A DNA stretch of 47,026 nt, from NCBI GenBank assembly GCA_021324415.1, contig JAJPJF010000460.1:1-47026 (forward strand), given 5' to 3'. Shown here piece by piece: positions 43,504-47,026 of this stretch. The notes under the pieces were generated by a model, which was not told the DNA's origin, did no database searches, and saw only the letters and a list, made by a program, of their open reading frames with translations. This stretch comes from Nostocales cyanobacterium Centralia_MAG_434 (GTDB lineage Bacteria; Cyanobacteriota; Cyanobacteriia; Cyanobacteriales; Nostocaceae). The stretch's first letter is position 1. Every line of letters starts with the position of its first letter. Both the position numbers and the translations under genes were made by a program.

Positions 43504-44083
43504 GATTGAGTATTGGTAACTCCCCTGTTTCACTATCAGCAGTGGTCTGTTTTGTCTGGGTTTCTACCCAACGGTAATAGTCTGCCAAAAGATGGTGTAG
43601 CAATCTTTGCTTAATTGTTACCAAGATACTCTTTAATAAACCATTGCCAGTAGCTTCTAAAATTGACTTGGGTGTAAAGGAGAATGGTGGTGGCAGATCA
43701 ACCTGCACTTCTAGATCAGCTTTTCCTTTAAGATGCGTACTATTACTTAACTGGTAAGGAGATAAATAACCTATTAAATTCAAACCAAATCGTTGATTAA
43801 TATAATCCATACCCAGGATTTCACAGCCTATTGATTGCACATAAATCATTCCATTGGACTCTGCCCAAACTCTCATGTCTACAGCAGGCTGAATACTGAG
43901 TGACATAAAATTCAGTGGACGCATTTTCAAGCGAAAAACTTCCTCAGAAAGTTGCTGAACGCGACTAGGATCAACCAGAGCACTAACCAAGCGTTGGGGC
44001 TGTCGTAAATAGTGCTGAATCGGAATCGGCTGCTCTGAAATGGCGATTTCAACAGTTTGAGATGCAGTAAACCGGGTAAACAT
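43496..44083 (-). CDS. DUF1997-family protein
   Basis: A 195-residue protein with 'SEQPIPIQHYLRQPQRLVSAL', here seen in part as 'PIPIQHYLRQPQRLV', 'FRLKMRPLNFMSLSIQPAVD', 'LEVQVDLPPPFSFTPKSILE' and a helical C-terminus ('ILVTIKQRLLHHLLADY'). This is the pattern of DUF1997, shared by cyanobacteria and plants. It resembles a START/SRPBCC-type lipid-binding fold, but the function is unknown. It is convergent with rnhB and divergent from pheA, so it is probably its own transcription unit. Confidence 0.82.
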   Translation of the reverse strand: MFTRFTASQTVEIAISEQPIPIQHYLRQPQRLVSALVDPSRVQQLSEEVFRLKMRPLNFMSLSIQPAVDMRVWAESNGMIYVQSIGCEILGMDYINQRFGLNLIGYLSPYQLSNSTHLKGKADLEVQVDLPPPFSFTPKSILEATGNGLLKSILVTIKQRLLHHLLADYYRWVETQTKQTTADSETGELPILNLE

Positions 44084-44382
44084 GAGCAGATGAATACATT
44101 TGCTTTATAATTCTATAATTTTTTAATTTATTAATTGAGAATAAAGGATTATTTGTGAAGATTGGACATAGAGCATAGGCAGAAAAGAAGCGTTTTATAT
44201 TCCTTAACATAGTTAGCTTAATTTTCGTCTACTACTTATACTTGAGGGATATTCTTCACTAACCTCAGCAAGAAAAACTATAGATGGCAGGGTGTTGGCA
44301 AGCCAGTGCCGTTAGAGGGTTATTTGCTCTCATGGCAACTGAACAGTAAAGATCAATCTTTCGATTACAAATCAAACTGACA

Positions 44383-45249
44383 ATGACCCTACAAATTGCA
44401 CACTTAGGACCTACTGGTACTTATGCAGAACAAGCAGCTATTTTTTATCGCGATTGGTTGAGAAACAAAGGAGGCTCGGAAGCTCTCCTATGCCCCTATC
44501 CTAGTATTGCTCAAACACTAAAAGCTGTTGCCCAAGGTCAAGCACTGTTAGCTGTTGTACCAGCAGAAAATTCTATTGAAGGTAGTGTAACTATAACCTT
44601 GGATACAATGTGGCAGCTAGATAGTTTGCAAATTCAGTTAGCTTTAGTACTGCCTATTGCTCATACATTGATTTCTTGTGCTGCCAGCTTAGAAGACATC
44701 AAAATCGTTTATTCTCACCCGCAAGCCTTAGCACAATGTCAAAGATGGTTGGAGCAGTTTCTCAACAATGTACAGATCATTCCCTGTAACTCCACAACGG
44801 AGGCTCTCCTGAAACTAGAGAATGAATCTACTGCAGCAACGATTTCATCCAAAAGAGCAGCAGAACTCTACAACCTACCAATCTTGGCAACCAATATTAA
44901 TGATTATCCGGAAAACTGTACCCGTTTTTGGGTGGTCAGTCAGGGTGAATTGAGCGAAGCTAACCAAACCTCTCAATCAAGCACTACCCACACCTCACTA
45001 GCATTTAGTGTTCCTGCCAATGTACCAGGTGCTCTAGTTCAACCGATGCAAGTGTTTGCTCAGTTAAATATTAATCTTAGCCGCATCGAGTCTCGCCCAA
45101 CAAAGCGATCGCTTGGAGAATACTTATTTTTCATTGATGCAGAAGCAGATGTCCACGAGCCTCATATGCAGTCTGCTTTAGCAGAATTAACTACTTATAC
45201 GGAAATACTGAAGATCTTTGGCAGCTACAATGTCTTAAAGATTAGTTAG
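44383..45249 (+). CDS. pheA: Prephenate dehydratase
   Basis: Converts prephenate to phenylpyruvate, the committed step to phenylalanine. The catalytic domain (about 1-185) has 'HLGPTGTYAEQAA', 'AVVPAENSIEGSVTITLDT' and the active-site 'NCTRFWVVS' with the conserved Thr-Arg-Phe; the C-terminal ACT domain (about 200-285) has 'ALVQPMQVFAQLNINLSRIESRP' ending 'EYLFFIDAEAD', the allosteric Phe-binding motif ESRP. There is no chorismate mutase domain, as is usual in cyanobacteria. 288 residues is normal. It is monocistronic, and a short GTTAGGA repeat follows. Confidence 0.95.
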   Translation: MTLQIAHLGPTGTYAEQAAIFYRDWLRNKGGSEALLCPYPSIAQTLKAVAQGQALLAVVPAENSIEGSVTITLDTMWQLDSLQIQLALVLPIAHTLISCAASLEDIKIVYSHPQALAQCQRWLEQFLNNVQIIPCNSTTEALLKLENESTAATISSKRAAELYNLPILATNINDYPENCTRFWVVSQGELSEANQTSQSSTTHTSLAFSVPANVPGALVQPMQVFAQLNINLSRIESRPTKRSLGEYLFFIDAEADVHEPHMQSALAELTTYTEILKIFGSYNVLKIS

Positions 45250-45275
45250 GAGTTAGGAGTTAGGAGTTGTTCGAT
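45250..45275. repeat. Short TTAGGAG tandem repeat after pheA
   Basis: Three units of AGTTAGG / TTAGGAG lie between the pheA stop and the convergent Lon-N gene. It belongs to the STRR vocabulary seen elsewhere. Confidence 0.65.
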
Positions 45276-45300
45276 TTATTCCTCACTCCTGGCTCTGGCC

Positions 45301-45951
45301 TCATGACTTTTGATTGAATGTATCTTTCAGAACAGTACGAGCTGCTAAGTGATTACGAGTAGAAGTCAAAATTTCTGCTTCTCTTTCTAAGCGAGCAGCA
45401 GTATCTTGCATTTCTAACAATGTCTGCTGTTCTACAGCAACACCATAGAGATTGCTCGCGACCCAGTAAGACAACTCCACTGGCAAATCGGGCAAATCCT
45501 CTGGCAGTTCAATTTCTTGTTCTGTTAACTTAGCTGAGAGACGGACGACATCTCGTAGAAGTTGTTCCACCTCTGTTGCTAAGGGCCGTAAATCTTTAGC
45601 TGGTGCGTGATCTTCAATCCACTCAACCAAGCCAACACGATATGGCTTTTCTCGAACATACTCCAAGACACGAAACCTTTGCTGTCCCAAAGTCCACATC
45701 TTCAGACGGTCATCTGGTAACCGTTGGTGATGAATAATTTCAGCACAGCAACCCACGTTAGCAATCGTGCTTGTTGCTGGATCTACCATCAAGACGCCAA
45801 ACCTGCGATCGCTTTCCAAAATCGTGTTCATCATGATTCGGTAGCGAGGTTCAAAGATGTGCAGGGGCAATGGTCTTGTGGGAAATAGAACTACTTCTGG
45901 CAACGGGAACAGAGGTAGTTCTCGAACTGCAATTTTAGAAGAGAATGTCAT
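45301..45951 (-). CDS. Lon substrate-binding (N) domain protein
   Basis: A stand-alone Lon N-terminal domain: 'RELPLFPLPEVVLFPTRPLP', here beginning 'LPLFPLPEVVLFPTRPLPL', then 'HIFEPRYRIMMNTILESDRR', 'FGVLMVDPAT' and the helical 'LTEQEIELPEDLPDLPVELS'. There is no AAA+ or protease part, and at 216 residues it matches the LON-N-domain-only proteins of cyanobacteria and plants. They are thought to bind unfolded or regulated proteins, but their role is open. It lies downstream of rpsJ behind a terminator, so it has its own promoter. Confidence 0.9.
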   Translation of the reverse strand: MTFSSKIAVRELPLFPLPEVVLFPTRPLPLHIFEPRYRIMMNTILESDRRFGVLMVDPATSTIANVGCCAEIIHHQRLPDDRLKMWTLGQQRFRVLEYVREKPYRVGLVEWIEDHAPAKDLRPLATEVEQLLRDVVRLSAKLTEQEIELPEDLPDLPVELSYWVASNLYGVAVEQQTLLEMQDTAARLEREAEILTSTRNHLAARTVLKDTFNQKS

Positions 45952-46041
45952 TGTTACCTTGGTATAAATTTAACCTTTAAAATTTCTTCTTCTTTGCTTT
46001 TCCCGTACTCTAGTTAAATTCTATCATTTTGTCCTACTACT

Positions 46042-46070
46042 AAAAAGCCCTGAGATGCATTTCTCTGGGC
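46042..46070 (-). terminator. Rho-independent terminator after rpsJ
   Basis: On the minus strand GCCCAGAGA (46070-46062) pairs, with one mismatch, with TCTCAGGGC (46055-46047) and is followed by TTTTT (46046-46042). It ends the str-operon transcript about 70 nt past rpsJ. Confidence 0.8.
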
Positions 46071-46137
46071 ATTGTTAGGTGTTAGGTGTTAGTTGTCATT
46101 TTCCATTTGTTCTTTGTTATTTATAACTAACGACCAA

Positions 46138-46455
46138 TTACAGTTTTACTTCAATATCTACACCTGATGGTAAGTCTAGTTTCATCAGTGCATCAATTGT
46201 TTTAGAAGAAGGCTGGTAAATGTCAATAATCCGGCGATGAGTACGGGTTTCAAAGTGTTCTCGGGAATCCTTATCTACGTGAGGCGATCGCAATACACAG
46301 TAGATCCGGCGTTTTGTTGGCAAAGGAATTGGTCCTATTGCTGTCGCATTCGTACGATTAGCTGTGTCTACAATCTTTTCACAAGATGTGTCTAGCAAAC
46401 GTCGGTCAAAAGCTTGTAAGCGAATTCTGATCTTTTGCTGCTGTAGCGTTGCCAT
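46138..46455 (-). CDS. rpsJ: 30S ribosomal protein S10
   Basis: A complete 105-residue S10: '[20 protein letters not shown]', '[21 protein letters not shown]' in part, '[17 protein letters not shown]' and '[19 protein letters not shown]'. S10 forms part of the 30S head and doubles as NusE in antitermination. It follows tuf on the same strand, as in the cyanobacterial str operon (rpsL-rpsG-fusA-tuf-rpsJ). Between them is a good terminator, so part of the transcripts may stop before rpsJ, giving EF-Tu excess. Confidence 0.97.
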   Translation of the reverse strand: MATLQQQKIRIRLQAFDRRLLDTSCEKIVDTANRTNATAIGPIPLPTKRRIYCVLRSPHVDKDSREHFETRTHRRIIDIYQPSSKTIDALMKLDLPSGVDIEVKL

Positions 46456-46568
46456 TGTTAAGTTTTCCTGGTTCTGACGAGTTGTTAGTTAATAAGAAGT
46501 GGTTGTTAGTTATTAGTGAATATTTTTTGACTACTAACTACTAACAATTGATTATTGGCTATTCGGCG

Positions 46569-46600
46569 AAAAAAGCAGAGACGTATTATACCATCTCTGC
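46569..46600 (-). terminator. Rho-independent terminator/attenuator between tuf and rpsJ
   Basis: On the minus strand GCAGAGA (46600-46594) pairs with TCTCTGC (46581-46575), 12-nt loop, followed by TTTTTTCG (46574-46567). It lies about 25 nt after the tuf stop. It probably stops most tuf transcripts. Confidence 0.75.
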
Positions 46601-46624
46601 TCTATGGTTTATGTGAAAAAGGTG

Positions 46625-46927
46625 CTATTTGACGATTTTGGCAACAACACCAGCACCGATAGTGCGTCCACCTTCACGAATAGCGAAGCGCATTCCTTGC
46701 TCAATCGCAATTGGGTTGATGAGCTCCACTGTCATTTTGATACGGTCACCGGGCATGACCATTTCTGCTGCACTGCCATCGTCAGCTGTGAAGGTTTTGA
46801 TGGTGCCAGTCACATCAGTTGTCCGTACGTAGAACTGAGGACGATAGCCTGGGAAAAATGGTGTTTTACGACCACCTTCTTTTTCTGTGAGGACGTATAC
46901 TTCACCTTCAAACTGAGTGTGTGGAGT
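46625..46927 (-). CDS. tuf: Elongation factor Tu, C-terminal ~100 codons only (5' part lost at window end)
   Basis: Domain 3 of EF-Tu, the GTPase carrying aminoacyl-tRNA to the ribosome: '[20 protein letters not shown]', '[17 protein letters not shown]', '[19 protein letters not shown]' and '[20 protein letters not shown]'. The stop at 46625 is genuine. Upstream of codon TPHT (46925) the sequence folds back on itself as an inverted copy, so domains 1 and 2 (about 300 residues) are missing. An in-frame ATG at 46939 exists only because of the foldback and is not a real start. The gene order tuf-rpsJ fits the str operon. Confidence 0.92.
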   Translation of the reverse strand, partial: TPHTQFEGEVYVLTEKEGGRKTPFFPGYRPQFYVRTTDVTGTIKTFTADDGSAAEMVMPGDRIKMTVELINPIAIEQGMRFAIREGGRTIGAGVVAKIVK

Positions 46928-47026
46928 ATACGTCCTCACAGAAAAAGAAGGTGGTCGTAAAACACCATTTTTCCCAGGCTATCGTCCTCAGTTCTACGTA
47001 CGGACAACTGATGTGTGTTTTACGAC
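46811..47026. repeat. 91-bp perfect inverted repeat (foldback) plus 12-bp tail at window end
   Basis: 46811-46901 and 46925-47015 are exact inverse complements with a 23-bp loop. The last 12 bases (47015-47026, GTGTTTTACGAC) repeat 46861-46872 in direct orientation. No natural EF-Tu gene has this structure; a chimeric read or contig-end foldback is the most likely cause. Confidence 0.9.

Noticed and set aside
46604-46960. 118-codon plus-strand frame over tuf
   Set aside because: Antisense shadow of EF-Tu that extends into the foldback artefact.

Overview
The window looks like the chromosome of a filamentous, heterocyst-type cyanobacterium (order Nostocales). Signs seen directly are: a separate dnaE C-terminal half that begins with a trans-splicing intein fragment; frequent GCGATCGC (HIP1) octamers; purine-rich tandem repeats between genes; and many cyanobacterial families (DUF6464, DUF3727, DUF1997, a RodZ-like pair, and RNase E with an Arg-rich PNPase-binding tail). 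I cannot fix the genus. I recognised no tRNA, rRNA or CRISPR array.

Layout. 1-2.8 kb is gene-poor, with decayed remnants (an aminotransferase domain and a DUF4351 tail), a DUF6464 protein and a possible PD-(D/E)XK-fold protein. 2.8-9.8 kb holds dnaE-C, gatA, two HTH/RodZ-like proteins flanking an alpha/beta hydrolase, and a PadR regulator with a His-rich N-terminus. 10.0-13.1 kb is an accessory island: a small membrane protein, a possible hydrophobic leader peptide with a hairpin, an HTH + TIR-like protein lacking the usual catalytic Glu, a MITE-like element and a methyltransferase. 13.1-17.7 kb is a minus-strand housekeeping run (GNAT, ruvX, DUF3727, yqeG, proB). 17.9-24.8 kb has a small conserved protein, a B12-type radical SAM enzyme, an SDR, hemE, a membrane protein and a sugar-binding lipoprotein. 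25.0-30.1 kb is rich in methyltransferases and glycosyltransferases and includes an LD-carboxypeptidase. 30.2-31.3 kb is a peptidoglycan-binding/HEAT membrane protein. 31.5-33.0 kb is an IS1341/IS605-type element carrying only tnpB. 33-37.2 kb has an EamA transporter, a CPBP protease, clpS, small proteins and a STAS protein. 37.3-43.5 kb is the radical SAM/DUF2344 - rne - rnhB block. 43.5-46.5 kb has DUF1997, pheA, a Lon-N domain protein and rpsJ. The window ends inside tuf, where a 91-bp-arm foldback palindrome breaks the gene; this looks like an assembly artefact at a contig end.

Best candidate for something undescribed: the 10.4-13.1 kb module. An HTH/TIR-like protein whose WxxxE glutamate is replaced, with an unassigned C-terminal domain, is followed by a class I methyltransferase. 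A MITE-like element sits between the two genes and probably supplies the sequence just upstream of the methyltransferase start. Secondary points are a DnaE intein-C very close to the fast-splicing consensus, a CRP-type palindrome near 36.56 kb, and the long, possibly structured leader of rne.
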